From: an uncultured Prevotella sp.
GTDB lineage: Bacteria; Bacteroidota; Bacteroidia; Bacteroidales; Bacteroidaceae
Direction: 5' to 3'
DNA: 16,676 nt
Assembly: GCA_937916405.1 (NCBI GenBank)
Contig: CALFUF010000074.1
Coordinates: 1-16,676, forward strand
Below are positions 1-6,965 of this stretch, piece by piece. The position numbers were made by a program, and so were the translations under genes. Below the pieces are notes generated by a model, which did no database searches, was not told where the DNA came from, and saw only the letters and a program-made list of their open reading frames with translations. Position 1 is the first letter of the stretch; the number at the start of each line of letters is the position of its first letter.

Positions 1-1667
1 TGATAGATGACCCCTATGTGAAGCAAGAGGTGGAGAAGAATATCGTGAAGGCGATTATCGACCAAGGGGCTATCACCTCTGGAGTCATCGGCTCAGGATG
101 GCTGATGCATGCGCTGACCAGGATGGGGCGTACGGATGTCGCCTGGTTGCTTGCCACCAATAAGAAATATCCCTCATGGGGTTATATGGCAGAACATGGT
201 GCTACCACGATCTGGGAACTGTGGAATGGTGATACGGCATCTCCTAAGATGAACAGTGGTAACCATGTGATGCTGCTCGGCGACCTGCTCTCATGGCTTT
301 ATGAGGACGTGGCAGGTATCGGAGCCGCCGATGTGGGCTTCAAACATATCACCATGAGACCCGACTTCTCGGTGGACGAGATGGATGATATTGATGCCAG
401 TTACCAGTCTGTCTACGGCAAGATTGTCAGTCGCTGGAAGAAGGAACACGGGAAACTCTACTGGCATGTGGAGATTCCTGCCAATACCAAGGCAATGCTT
501 TTCTTACCCAATGACGAGACAAAGAATATAGGCTCTGGTAGTTATGATCTCACTCGTGATCTTCCACAACGGGGACCGCAGGTGGTGGTGGATGAGTTCC
601 TCTATAAGCATGCCGACTTCCCACAATGCCATTCGGCAAGTATCGTGGAGACGAAGAAGGGTGACCTTATCGCCACCTATTTCGGAGGCACAAAGGAGCG
701 CAATCCAGATGTCTGCATCTGGGTGAGTCGCAAACCCAAGGGTAGTCAGGAGTGGACAAAACCGCAGATGGTTGCCGACGGTGTGGAGTTACAGCCCCTG
801 AAACCGAATCCAGAAGGAAAGGTCAGTCAGGTGACGACCAGTGCGAAGCCTGCCTTTGGCGCACAGTTTATGCCCTTGCCACAATGGGTGGGAAACAGGG
901 GAGAGTATGCTATTGGCGACAACTACCGTGAGGCATGTTGGAATCCAGTCCTCTTCGAGACACCTGATGGTGAACTGCAGTTATACTTCAAGATCGGTCC
1001 CAATGTGGCAGGCTGGCTGGGTTGGTATGTCACCTCCAAAGACGGAGGCAAGACATGGAGCCAGCGTAAGAAGTTACCCGATGGCTTCTATGGTCCTGTG
1101 AAAAACAAACCAGTCCTGAGCAAGGGACGTCTCATCGCACCGACGAGTGACGAGCGTGACGGTTGGAAACTCTATTTCGAACTGTCTGATGACATGGGAA
1201 AGACATGGCGAAGAACGGCTTTCGTGGATGCGGATAAGGACGTGAAGGCAATCCAACCCAGTATCTTGCTGCTTCCTGACGGACGCTTAGAGGCTGTCTG
1301 TCGTACCCGTAGTCGTCATATCGGTGTCACCTACAGTAGTGATAACGGTGAGACATGGAGTAAACTGGAATTCTTGGATACTCCTAATAATAATAGTGGT
1401 ATCGATGCCGTGACCTTGCAGGATGGTACCTTTGCCATGATTTGTAATGACTGGCAGATAGAGCCGACGAAGGAGAAAGGTGCTCGTACACCGCTGTCTA
1501 TCCTCCGTAGTAAGGATGGAGTCAACTGGACACATTGGATCACCTTGGAGGACAGTCCTGTGTCACAGTATTCCTATCCCTCCATTATCCAGAGTCGTGA
1601 CGGTCACCTCCATGCGATCTATACATGGCGTCGTCAACGCATCAAACATGTAGAACTTATTCCATAA
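1..1667 (+). CDS. GH78 alpha-L-rhamnosidase C-terminus fused to BNR sialidase-like domain (5' partial)
   Basis: The reading frame is open to the left edge (residues I-D-D-P-Y precede the first possible GTG at 18), so the gene begins outside the window. The first ~160 visible residues are the end of a GH78 (alpha/alpha)6 barrel and its C-terminal beta-sandwich. The signature is TIWELWNG (Glu codon 216-218, which by family knowledge corresponds to the proposed catalytic base), followed by NSGNHVMLLGD and WLYEDVAGI. After a short linker (~nt 520-590) comes a ~360-residue BNR/sialidase-like propeller beginning HSASIVETKKGDLIATYFGG. It has at least four Asp-box-like motifs: SKDGGKTW, SDDMGKTW, SSDNGETW and SKDGVNW. 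Expected role: removal of terminal L-rhamnose, plus a second exo-acting or sugar-binding activity, on a plant polysaccharide such as rhamnogalacturonan. The substrate of the BNR half cannot be read from the sequence; it need not act on sialic acid. The gene lies 2 nt before the GH2 gene, so the two are probably co-transcribed. Confidence 0.85.
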   Translation, partial: IDDPYVKQEVEKNIVKAIIDQGAITSGVIGSGWLMHALTRMGRTDVAWLLATNKKYPSWGYMAEHGATTIWELWNGDTASPKMNSGNHVMLLGDLLSWLYEDVAGIGAADVGFKHITMRPDFSVDEMDDIDASYQSVYGKIVSRWKKEHGKLYWHVEIPANTKAMLFLPNDETKNIGSGSYDLTRDLPQRGPQVVVDEFLYKHADFPQCHSASIVETKKGDLIATYFGGTKERNPDVCIWVSRKPKGSQEWTKPQMVADGVELQPLKPNPEGKVSQVTTSAKPAFGAQFMPLPQWVGNRGEYAIGDNYREACWNPVLFETPDGELQLYFKIGPNVAGWLGWYVTSKDGGKTWSQRKKLPDGFYGPVKNKPVLSKGRLIAPTSDERDGWKLYFELSDDMGKTWRRTAFVDADKDVKAIQPSILLLPDGRLEAVCRTRSRHIGVTYSSDNGETWSKLEFLDTPNNNSGIDAVTLQDGTFAMICNDWQIEPTKEKGARTPLSILRSKDGVNWTHWITLEDSPVSQYSYPSIIQSRDGHLHAIYTWRRQRIKHVELIP

Positions 1668-1669
1668 TC

Positions 1670-4240
1670 ATGATGAAGAAGATTTCTTTGCTGTTTCTGT
1701 CTTTGTTTGCCATGCTGCCCTTGATGGCATCCGTATCTGTCGCAGGACTGTTTCCTATAGCGAATAGCGGTCGCATCGTCTATAACTTCAATGAGGGCTG
1801 GTGCTTCCGCTTAGGTGATGTCGCTGGTGCTGATGCTGTCAACTATGATGACTCGCAATGGGAGATGGTGTGCGCACCTCATGCTGTCCGTTTGGAACCT
1901 GCCGATGTCAGCGGTTGCCGTAACTACCAGGGGGTATGCTGGTACCGGAAGAAGTTTGTGGTGCCTGCTGATCTGCAAGGTAAAGAGGTGACGGTTCATT
2001 TTGAGGCTATCATGGGTAAGCAGTGGGTCTATGTCAATGGACAGCTGGTGAAGGAACATCTGGGTGGTTATACGCCTATCACCATCAATCTCTCCCACAT
2101 GGGTGTCAAGGCTGGTGACACTTGTCTGATAGCCGTCAAGGCGGATAATAGTGACGACAAGTCTTATCCTCCAGGCAAGAAACAGACCCAACTTGATTTC
2201 GCCTATCATGGGGGAATGTATCGTGATGTGTGGCTGATCGGTAAGTCACCGCTTCATATCACTGATGCTGTGGAGCGTGGACAGGTAGCAGGCGGTGGTG
2301 TCTTTGTCCATTATGGAGATATCACGGAGAAGCGTGCTGACATCTTTGTCGATGTGGAAGTAGAAGGACAGGGTAACGTCACCGTCGTTGCCAGCATCAA
2401 GGATGCGGAGGGACGACTCGTCAAAACCGTCAAAGCATCTAAAAAGATAGCAACATCATCCGTCTTCCATCTGACATCTTCAATCACCTCTCCCCACCTC
2501 TGGTCACCAGAGCATCCTTATCTCTATCAAGTAGAGATATTGGTGATGGATGGGAAAGAGGTGATGGATGGTGGTATGGTCCGTGCTGGTATCCGTAAGG
2601 CGGAGTTCAAAGGGAAGGATGGCTTCTGGTTGAATGGCAAACCCTATCATCAGTTGATAGGTGGTAACCGTCATCAGGATTTCGCCTATGTCGGTAATGC
2701 GTTACCCAACTCCCAGCAATGGCGTGACGCCAAGCGGTTGAAGGATGCTGGCATGACCATTATCCGTGCTGCCCACTATCCTCAGGATCCGTCCTTTATG
2801 GATGCCTGTGATGAGCTGGGTCTCTTTATCATCGTTCCTACTCCTGGTTGGCAGTATTGGAACAAGGACCCGCAGTGGGGTGAGATGGTGCACCAGAATA
2901 CCCGTGACATCATCCGTCGTGACCGTAACCATCCTTGTGTACTGATGTGGGAACCGATCCTTAATGAGACACGCTATCCAGAGGATTTCGCTCTGAAAGC
3001 ATTACAGATAACCCGTGAGGAGTTTCCTTATGAGGGTCGTCCAGTGGCTGCCGCCGATCTGAACTCCGCAGGGGTGAAAGCGCATTATGATGTGCTGTAT
3101 GACTGGGCAGACAATATCGGAAAGGGAGCGTTGGATACGGACAAGTGTATCTTCACCCGTGAGTGGGGAGAGTATGTGGATGACTGGTATGCCCATAATG
3201 CCATCAACAGGGCGGCACGTGGCTGGGGCGAGCAGGCTCAGGTGACGGCGGCACTCTCTCTTGCCGACACCTATGGGATGATGTATCGTGGACAGCGTCA
3301 GTTTATCGGAGGTTGCCAGTGGCATCCTTTCGACCATCAGCGTGGCTATCATCCTGACGCTTATCTGGGTGGTATCTATGATGCTTTCCGTCAGAAGAAA
3401 TATGCTTTCGAGATGTTCCGTTCCCAGAAACAGGATGACCCGATGGTGTTCATCGCCCATGAGATGACGCAGTTCTCGGATAGTGATGTCGTGGTGTTCA
3501 GTAATTGTGATAGTGTGCGTCTGACTGCTTTCGGAGGATGGAAGTCTGAGACATTGCCTGTGGTGCATCAACCAGAGGGAACTCCCAATACACCGATTAT
3601 CTTCAAGGGCTTCTGGAATTTCTGGAAGGCACGTGAGCAGAGTTATACCAATCGTCGTTGGCAGGATGTGAAACTGGTGGCACAGGGTATCAAAGATGGT
3701 AAGGTGGTCTGTGAGGAGACGAAGATGCCGTCCCGCCGTAGTACCAAGATACGTCTGTATGCGGATGAGATGGGAAAACAGTTGATAGCCGATGGTTCCG
3801 ACTTTGTCGTGGTAGTGGCGGAGATTACGGATGATAACGGCAATGTCCGCCGTCTTGCTCGTGAACAGGTGTCGTTCTCTGTGGAGGGAGAGGGAAGTAT
3901 CATAGGTGATGCCGCTATCGGTGCTAATCCCCGTCTGGTGGAGTGGGGCAGTGCTCCCTGTCTGGTACGCAGTACCCATCATGCTGGTAAGATTCGTATC
4001 ATCGCCCGTCCTGCCTATGAGGGTGTTCATGCTCCTGCTGCGGATACCTTGGAGATAGAGAGTGTTCCTTACGAACTACCTGTATGTGCCGCCGATCACC
4101 AGCGGAAACAAAAGTTTTCCGCTGTGACACAGAGGAAAGTGGAAGGCGGACAATCTCAGGCAACGATGTCTGACGAACAGCGTCGTAAGGAATTGGAGGA
4201 AGTGGAGAAACAGCAACAGGACTTCGGTATCGAGCATTGA
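1670..4240 (+). CDS. Secreted glycoside hydrolase family 2 (beta-galactosidase/beta-glucuronidase-like)
   Basis: A protein of 856 aa if started at the first of two adjacent ATGs. The frame is open further upstream, but this start gives a clean signal peptide (MMKKISLLFLSLFAMLPLMA) and sits 2 nt after the upstream stop. Domain order is GH2: a sugar-binding jelly roll (~30-210, with CWYRKKF, WVYVNG and GGMYRDVWL), an Ig-like domain (~210-320), then a TIM barrel. The barrel carries WEPILNE with acid/base Glu433 and TREWGE with the likely nucleophile Glu498. C-terminal beta domains follow, then a charged, helix-prone Q/E/K-rich tail (last ~35 residues). It should hydrolyse a beta-linked sugar in the periplasm or at the cell surface. 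The substrate is not readable; the rhamnosidase neighbour suggests pectin side chains or another rhamnose-containing plant glycan. Length is within the usual GH2 range. Confidence 0.88.
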   Translation: MMKKISLLFLSLFAMLPLMASVSVAGLFPIANSGRIVYNFNEGWCFRLGDVAGADAVNYDDSQWEMVCAPHAVRLEPADVSGCRNYQGVCWYRKKFVVPADLQGKEVTVHFEAIMGKQWVYVNGQLVKEHLGGYTPITINLSHMGVKAGDTCLIAVKADNSDDKSYPPGKKQTQLDFAYHGGMYRDVWLIGKSPLHITDAVERGQVAGGGVFVHYGDITEKRADIFVDVEVEGQGNVTVVASIKDAEGRLVKTVKASKKIATSSVFHLTSSITSPHLWSPEHPYLYQVEILVMDGKEVMDGGMVRAGIRKAEFKGKDGFWLNGKPYHQLIGGNRHQDFAYVGNALPNSQQWRDAKRLKDAGMTIIRAAHYPQDPSFMDACDELGLFIIVPTPGWQYWNKDPQWGEMVHQNTRDIIRRDRNHPCVLMWEPILNETRYPEDFALKALQITREEFPYEGRPVAAADLNSAGVKAHYDVLYDWADNIGKGALDTDKCIFTREWGEYVDDWYAHNAINRAARGWGEQAQVTAALSLADTYGMMYRGQRQFIGGCQWHPFDHQRGYHPDAYLGGIYDAFRQKKYAFEMFRSQKQDDPMVFIAHEMTQFSDSDVVVFSNCDSVRLTAFGGWKSETLPVVHQPEGTPNTPIIFKGFWNFWKAREQSYTNRRWQDVKLVAQGIKDGKVVCEETKMPSRRSTKIRLYADEMGKQLIADGSDFVVVVAEITDDNGNVRRLAREQVSFSVEGEGSIIGDAAIGANPRLVEWGSAPCLVRSTHHAGKIRIIARPAYEGVHAPAADTLEIESVPYELPVCAADHQRKQKFSAVTQRKVEGGQSQATMSDEQRRKELEEVEKQQQDFGIEH

Positions 4241-4256
4241 AAAGTCATCAACCGTA

Positions 4257-5285
4257 TCAGAAATACTCTCTGACAGCAAACTCAAATTGGTTGATGAATA
4301 TCTGTTTGAAGGCATAGAGGTTGTTTTGCTCATAGAAAACAAGCATCGCTTTCTTGTAGTCGATGGAGTCAACAGAACGGAAACTCAGGGGACAATAGCC
4401 ATTGGCTATCAGTATGGCATTGCTGGTGATGCGTGCAGTGCGCTTATTGCCATCAGAGAAAGCCTGGATGTATGATAGCAACATCAGCGTAAGAAAAGCC
4501 TTTTCGAAAACATTTTCTTTGGCATTGACTAAATCGCAGGTGTCGCGCATGGCTTCACGAATCTGGAATTCATTATCCAGTGGGTGATAATTGGTACCCG
4601 TGATACCCACACGGCGGTGGCGGATGCCCCTGTCAACAGATAGTTCCTTAGTGAGCAACTGGTGGATGTCTTCAATATGGCTCACGGTCAAGGTCTGCAA
4701 ATAGTCTGGATTGTCAAGGATGAAGCGCAGAGCGTCTTTATGGTTTAGCAGCATGACAGCCTCTTCCTTGGTCTTGCCGTCGGCTGTCTTGCTTTCACGA
4801 AGCAGGCGTTCGGTCTCTAATAGGGAATAGGTGTTACCTTCTATCTGAGAAGATTTCCAACTGAGGTCTATGCCAAATCGCTCCATCTCCTTGCGATATT
4901 CGTTGGGGGTCATTTCACTCACGTGATGGCGAAATTCTGCCTGAAGTTCATCGAGATATGCTTGTTCTTCGTCAGAGAAAAGTCTGACGACAGGGAGTTG
5001 CTTACGAATTAACTCAAAGTTGAAGGATGTCTGCACCTGACGCTGGTCTACATCCATTGAGAAATAGGTATCAAGATGAAGTGGCATTAAAAGATGAGCC
5101 TGATTAGAAAGGTGATAACGAGTAGCACGAGCTTTGCCTTCAACGTCTATATCGCCATTCTGAACACTGGCTGCAATAAGTCGCTTTAAGGTTGCATCAC
5201 TGCCCTCAAAGGCTATACCTTTTGCTATTTCATCACGCGAAGAATGTGGATGATAGTGTAGATATTGTAGTATTTCTCTTCGCAT
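4257..5285 (-). CDS. Fic-domain protein, class II-type, with His-to-Gln in the Fic motif
   Basis: A protein of 342 aa from the Met that opens MRREILQYLHYH. An upstream Met at 5360 is in frame, but its extra 25 residues lie inside the 22-bp palindrome array, so the shorter start is preferred. Residues ~1-60 look like a winged-helix DNA-binding domain. SSQIEG at residues 145-150 matches the inhibitory motif [S/T]xxxE[G/N], placed N-terminal as in class II Fic proteins. The Fic motif reads QAFSDGNKRTAR (274-285). In canonical Fic proteins (HxFx[D/E]GN[G/K]R) the first residue is the catalytic His; here the codon is CAG (4464-4466 on the opposite strand). The rest of the motif, including the anion-hole GN and Arg, is intact. 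Known Fic proteins transfer AMP from ATP to target hydroxyls; this one may have altered or lost chemistry. It is convergent with the GH2 gene (16 nt apart). Confidence 0.87.
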   Translation of the reverse strand: MRREILQYLHYHPHSSRDEIAKGIAFEGSDATLKRLIAASVQNGDIDVEGKARATRYHLSNQAHLLMPLHLDTYFSMDVDQRQVQTSFNFELIRKQLPVVRLFSDEEQAYLDELQAEFRHHVSEMTPNEYRKEMERFGIDLSWKSSQIEGNTYSLLETERLLRESKTADGKTKEEAVMLLNHKDALRFILDNPDYLQTLTVSHIEDIHQLLTKELSVDRGIRHRRVGITGTNYHPLDNEFQIREAMRDTCDLVNAKENVFEKAFLTLMLLSYIQAFSDGNKRTARITSNAILIANGYCPLSFRSVDSIDYKKAMLVFYEQNNLYAFKQIFINQFEFAVREYF

Positions 5286-5308
5286 CGAGGAGGCGGCACC
5301 TTCCTGTT

Positions 5309-5440
5309 TGTTCCATAGGGTGGAACACTTTGTTCCATGGGGTGGAACATCTTGTTCCATGGCATGGAATAAAGTGTCCCCTTCTTTCGGATAAAACGTC
5401 CCTATGCTTGGAATGGTTTATTCCAATGTCTGGAATCATC
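5309..5440. repeat. Six-unit, 22-bp-period array of TTCCA-N5-TGGAA palindromes upstream of fic
   Basis: Units start at 5309, 5331, 5353, 5375, 5397 and 5419, exactly 22 bp apart. The first two are perfect TGTTCCA-N5-TGGAACA and the third is TGTTCCA-N5-TGGAATA. The fourth is strongly degenerate, the fifth keeps the right half (TGGAA), and the sixth again has TTCCA-N5-TGGAA. An additional perfect hairpin, TTGGAAT-N5-ATTCCAA (5408-5426), bridges the last two. A period near two helical turns puts all units on one DNA face, as in cooperative operator arrays. Because it abuts the start of the Fic gene, whose N-terminus looks like a DNA-binding domain, autoregulation is a reasonable inference. The period is not a multiple of three, which argues against a coding repeat. 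Confidence 0.85.
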
Positions 5441-5736
5441 GACTGGTGCACCACCTCCATCACACCTCTCACCTCTTACCTCTTCAACTGTAGCAAGCAA
5501 AGTCTTGCGAAAGTTGAGTTATTTAACCTCATTTTTAGGGCAAAATCGCCAATCGTTGTCACCGTTGCCGCTTCGTTGTTACCGCCAATCGCTTGAAAAT
5601 CAAATAGTTTTGCAAGGTGGCAACGGTGACAAGGGTTTTAAAAAATACGTGTAGGGAGTTCTTTCCCGCTTCTTTTTGTTCATCATTGATTAAAGGAGGA
5701 GGGGAGTTGGAAGTAGCAATTAAATAAGGTATTCCC
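5441..5736. other. Non-coding stretch with hairpins between fic and the ART module
   Basis: No convincing gene is seen. It holds a nested stem-loop at 5485-5516 (CAACT with AGTTG, and GCAAG with CTTGC), a 14-bp inverted repeat at 5556-5632 (separate entry), and an AT- and purine-rich run at 5690-5730. A short open frame reading leftward across the promoter copy looks spurious, because the same residues (NLFAIFRT) arise from the other promoter copy near 11040. No promoter for the leftward fic gene was recognised here. Confidence 0.5.
5556..5632. repeat. 14-bp perfect inverted repeat with 49-nt spacer, plus internal direct repeats
   Basis: The arms are TTGTCACCGTTGCC (5556-5569) and GGCAACGGTGACAA (5619-5632), which are exact reverse complements. 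CGCCAATCG is repeated directly at 5547-5555 and 5583-5591. TCGTTGTCACCG at 5553 recurs as TCGTTGTTACCG at 5572. This could be a structured RNA end, a decayed mobile-element terminus or a protein-binding site. No gene is attached to it clearly. Confidence 0.7.
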
Positions 5737-5789
5737 GTTCGGAAAATTGCAAATAAATTTGCATTTTTACTCACTTATTCGTATCTTTG
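5737..5789 (+). promoter_or_regulatory. Bacteroidetes-type promoter; copy A of a duplicated 53-bp promoter module
   Basis: TTTG (5758-5761), a 20-bp spacer and TATCTTTG (5782-5789) match the Bacteroidetes sigma-ABfr consensus TTTG-N19-21-TAnnTTTG. The whole 53-bp block is 48/53 identical to the reverse complement of 11014-11066. It includes the palindrome GCAAATAAATTTGC (5749-5762). It points toward the tiny ORF at 5815 and the ADP-ribosyltransferase-like module. Confidence 0.8.
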
Positions 5790-5814
5790 CAACGACAACG
5801 AAAAAAGTTTGAAG

Positions 5815-5934
5815 ATGAGTAAACAGGAAAAAGAAGAAAAACCCGCACCATGCGCTCAGATTCACGCACCATTGGTGCTGGAGAACCCATCAACTGGGAC
5901 GAAGTGTATAGTGGATGCTAAAATTATTGGGTGA
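5815..5934 (+). CDS. Possible 39-aa peptide or truncated gene start
   Basis: The ATG lies 25 nt after the -7 element of a strong promoter, preceded by a purine-rich stretch, and opens a 39-codon frame ending in TGA. The product begins MSKQEKEEKPAPCAQIHAPL and ends VDAKIIG, with a charged N-terminus and no membrane segment. I do not recognise it. Its position directly behind the promoter suggests either a real small protein or the remnant of a gene that once followed promoter copy A. Its length alone is not evidence of coding. Confidence 0.3.
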   Translation: MSKQEKEEKPAPCAQIHAPLVLENPSTGTKCIVDAKIIG

Positions 5935-5949
5935 TTTTTACATAAATCC

Positions 5950-5980
5950 ATTGTTATTTGAGAAAAAAAGACTAATTTTG
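5950..5980 (+). promoter_or_regulatory. Putative promoter of the small-partner/ART module
   Basis: TAATTTTG (5973-5980) fits the -7 consensus TAnnTTTG. An upstream ATTG (5950-5953) lies 19 bp away and partly fits the TTTG element. Transcription would start near 5986 and give a leader of about 140 nt before the partner gene at 6124. Confidence 0.55.
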
Positions 5981-6034
5981 CACTCGAAGAGTGCGAGAAC
6001 GGGCTGCACTCGGCAATTCAAACAAGTTTGATTG
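5980..6034 (+). other. Structured leader: GCACTC hairpin followed by a second stem-loop
   Basis: GCACTC (5980-5985) pairs with GAGTGC (5989-5994) across a 3-nt loop. A second GCACTC follows at 6006-6011 and could compete for the same partner. Next, CAATTCAAAC (6014-6023) faces GTTTGATTG (6026-6034) in a second, imperfect hairpin. All lie just downstream of the predicted transcription start, inside the untranslated leader of the partner/ART genes. Whether it regulates translation is inference. Confidence 0.5.
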
Positions 6035-6123
6035 CTCTTGGTTTGCACCGTCCAGAAACGGAAAGGAGACGTAGGTCAACTATCAACAAAGAAGATACAA
6101 ATGACAAAGGAAGAGAGGTGATT

Positions 6124-6273
6124 ATGCCAGAGTTTGATTTGTATACAGGAAGAGAAGAAAGAATGAAGGCTGTTGCCAAGAAGGCTGCAGCATCTAAGGA
6201 AAGTGCCATCAAGTTTTTGATTGAGGCTGGTATTTTAGAACCATCAGGCGAATTAGCACCCCATCTGAGATGA
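6124..6273 (+). CDS. Small (49 aa) putative antitoxin partner of the ADP-ribosyltransferase-like gene
   Basis: The ATG is preceded by a purine-rich AGAGAGG, unusual for this group, and gives a 49-aa product opening MPEFDLYTGREERMKAVAKK. The frame is open back to a TTG at 6028, but that longer version would translate the hairpin leader and is rejected. The protein is small, basic in the middle and probably helical. Its stop codon overlaps the start of the next gene in an ATGA arrangement, meaning translational coupling. By position it is the antitoxin or immunity partner of the following ART-like protein. The same pairing of a short protein with this ART-like family is, from memory, common in bacteria, but no domain name is certain. 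Confidence 0.7.
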   Translation: MPEFDLYTGREERMKAVAKKAAASKESAIKFLIEAGILEPSGELAPHLR

Positions 6274-6890
6274 AGGAATCTCTTTATTCAAGGCGATCCA
6301 ACCTGATTATTGGTTTCCACGGATGTGACCAGACCGTCGTAGACAAGGTGCTGGCTGGTGAGGAAAACCTTCTTGCCAGTACCAATGATTATGACTGGTT
6401 GGGCAATGGTATCTACTTCTGGGAAAACAACGAGACACGAGCCTTGCAATGGGCACAGGATTTGGCTGAACGCAAGAGCTCTTCAGTAAAGAATCCCGCA
6501 GTGATAGGAGCTATCATAGATTTAGGTTATTGCTTTGACCTTACAGATAACATCTATCTGAATGAATTAAGGAACGCATACGATGTTTTCTCTGACCTCT
6601 ATATTAAGACAGGTCAGCCACTCCCCCAGAATACTGATATTGGTAATTCAACGGACAAATTGATTAGATAGTTGGATTGTGCAGTTATTCAGACAGCCCA
6701 TAAATTAAACCGTGATGCAAACAAGCATCCCTACGACTCTGTACGTGGTGTATTTTGGGAAGGAAAGCCGCTTTACCCTAATGCGGGATTTGCGGAAAAG
6801 AATCATATCCAGATATGCGTCTGCAATCCCAATTGTATCAAGGGCTATTTCCTTCCAAGAGGTATTGATGCGGCATTTCCCAATCCATAG
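6270..6890 (+). pseudogene. ADP-ribosyltransferase-like toxin gene interrupted by an in-frame TAG
   Basis: The frame reads 133 codons, meets TAG at 6669-6671, then continues in the same frame for 72 codons to 6890 with family-like sequence (LDCAVIQTAHKL, DSVRGVFWEG, HIQICVCNPNCIKGYFLPR). The two halves together make a ~206-codon protein of the expected shape. N-terminal motifs GFHGCD (His17) and LGNGIYFW (Tyr49) resemble the H and Y positions of PARP/diphtheria-type NAD-dependent ADP-ribosyltransferases. The third catalytic residue is not assigned. A downstream TTG could start the second half, but that would lack the NAD-binding motifs. Most likely a disabled toxin; readthrough or a sequencing error are alternatives. 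It is coupled to the upstream small partner by an ATGA overlap. Confidence 0.78.
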
Positions 6891-6930
6891 CAAACCGCAT
6901 AGCACTCGGTAATCATTTAAAGCGAGAGGT

Positions 6931-6965
6931 AAAATACGTTACCACAGCGAAAAACGTTGTATTTT
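6931..6965. terminator. Weak bidirectional terminator-like hairpin between convergent genes
   Basis: AAAATAC (6931-6937) pairs with GTATTTT (6959-6965), with additional GTT/AAC pairing inside. It sits between the end of the ART pseudogene and the stop of the leftward lipoprotein gene, where a shared terminator is expected. The stem is A/T-rich and interrupted, so confidence is low. Confidence 0.3.

Noticed and set aside
3002..4030. Long (342-codon) open frame on the minus strand
   Set aside because: It lies wholly inside the GH2 gene in the opposite direction, with compositionally biased protein (His/Thr/Arg-rich) and no recognisable motif.
5286..5360. Longer N-terminus for the Fic protein (start at 5360)
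   Set aside because: The extra 25 residues are read from the palindrome array, whose 22-bp period does not preserve frame; the Met at 5285 starts a normal folded domain.
5309..5440. CRISPR-like array
   Set aside because: The repeats are contiguous 22-bp units without unique spacers and there is no cas gene; palindrome structure fits operators better.
5559..5774. Leftward 71-codon open frame across promoter copy A
   Set aside because: Its NLFAIFRT segment is produced by the duplicated promoter sequence, not by a shared protein, and the rest has no recognisable features.
6028..6123. TTG-initiated extension of the small partner protein
   Set aside because: It would translate the hairpin leader; the ATG at 6124 has a purine-rich ribosome-binding site and gives a typical small protein.
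6672..6890. Independent 72-codon gene starting at TTG
   Set aside because: It continues the frame and family pattern of the preceding ART-like gene, so it is the second half of a gene broken by TAG.
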